Shown in pieces: positions 5,987 to 6,235 of a stretch of 6,235 nt of DNA. The notes beneath the pieces were generated by a model. The model was given only the letters and a program-made list of their open reading frames with translations. It searched no databases and was not told the origin of the DNA. Position 1 is the first letter of the stretch. Each line of letters begins with the position of its first letter. Position numbers and translations under genes: made by a program. The stretch is from Tannerella sp. (GTDB taxonomy: Bacteria; Bacteroidota; Bacteroidia; Bacteroidales; Tannerellaceae), in contig JAISWC010000108.1 of assembly GCA_031271245.1 (NCBI GenBank), positions 1 through 6,235 on the forward strand. Direction: 5' to 3'.

Positions 5987-6235
5987 TTAAAATGAGATGT
6001 TAAATCCGAGCGACCATGTCCGCGCCAGCGGATAGGTGTTTAAATCCACACGGGCGCTGCTGTTGCCGAAGGTATTGGCTTCGGGGTCGTAGCCGATGTA
6101 GTCGGAGAGCGTGAAAATATTCTGCCCGCTGACGTACACGTTCGCGCTGCTGACGTATTTTTTGCTTCTCAGCGGAATGTTGTATGCGAGCTGTGCATAC
6201 TTGAGGCGCAGGAACGAAGCATCCTGCACGGCCAG
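5987..6235 (-). CDS. SusC-family TonB-dependent transporter, C-terminal fragment
   Basis: Only the last 82 residues are inside the window; the gene continues past the right edge. They show the closing strands of the SusC/RagA beta-barrel: DASFLRLKYAQLAYNIP, then VYVSGQNIFTLSDYIGYDPE, then the VDLNTYPLARTWSLGFNISF ending. The final aromatic Phe is typical of outer-membrane barrels recognised by the BAM machinery. The full protein would import glycan fragments across the outer membrane using TonB energy, paired with the SusD-like lipoprotein 21 bp downstream. The truncation is due to the window edge, not gene decay. Confidence 0.93.
   Translation of the reverse strand: MAVQDASFLRLKYAQLAYNIPLRSKKYVSSANVYVSGQNIFTLSDYIGYDPEANTFGNSSARVDLNTYPLARTWSLGFNISF

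Overview
The window reads as the downstream part of a polysaccharide-utilisation locus (PUL) from a member of the Bacteroidales. The evidence is a TonB-dependent receptor (SusC-type) tail followed by a complete SusD/RagB-type surface lipoprotein and two secreted sulfatases, AT-rich intergenic regions, and promoter-like motifs of the Bacteroides type (TAnnTTTG). Coding DNA is clearly GC-richer than the spacers. I cannot name the genus from this sequence. Every gene I can support lies on the minus strand, so transcription runs from the right edge to the left.

Right to left: (1) positions 5987-6235 hold the last 82 residues of a SusC-like outer-membrane transporter, cut by the window edge; (2) 4565-5965 is a complete SusD-like glycan-binding lipoprotein, 21 bp downstream; (3) 4050-4564 is a 515-bp gap without a gene, but it is highly structured. 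It starts 10 bp after the susD stop with a tandem array of 41-bp units (about 6.5 copies), each carrying a GC-rich hairpin and an A6/T6 hairpin. An AT-rich stretch follows, then a strong 17-bp hairpin with a T-tract (an apparent terminator), then a promoter-like element; (4) 2586-4049 is a lipoprotein serine-type S1 sulfatase; (5) 244-2553 is a second, larger serine-type sulfatase with a type I signal peptide and a C-terminal beta-sandwich-like domain, 32 bp downstream; (6) 185-219 is an intrinsic terminator ending the unit; (7) 1-184 has no gene I can assign.

Working together, the SusC/SusD pair would capture and import a sulfated glycan, and the two sulfatases would remove sulfate esters from it or its fragments, one probably membrane-anchored and one soluble in the periplasm. 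Both need formylglycine formation on a serine, so an anaerobic sulfatase-maturating enzyme (anSME) must be encoded elsewhere. No glycoside hydrolase, lyase or regulator lies in the window, so the glycan cannot be named.

The most unusual element is the 41-bp double-hairpin array between susD and the sulfatases, with a terminator and a putative new promoter next to it. Together they suggest that the sulfatases are transcriptionally uncoupled from susCD, or that the 3' end of the susCD message is specially processed or protected.
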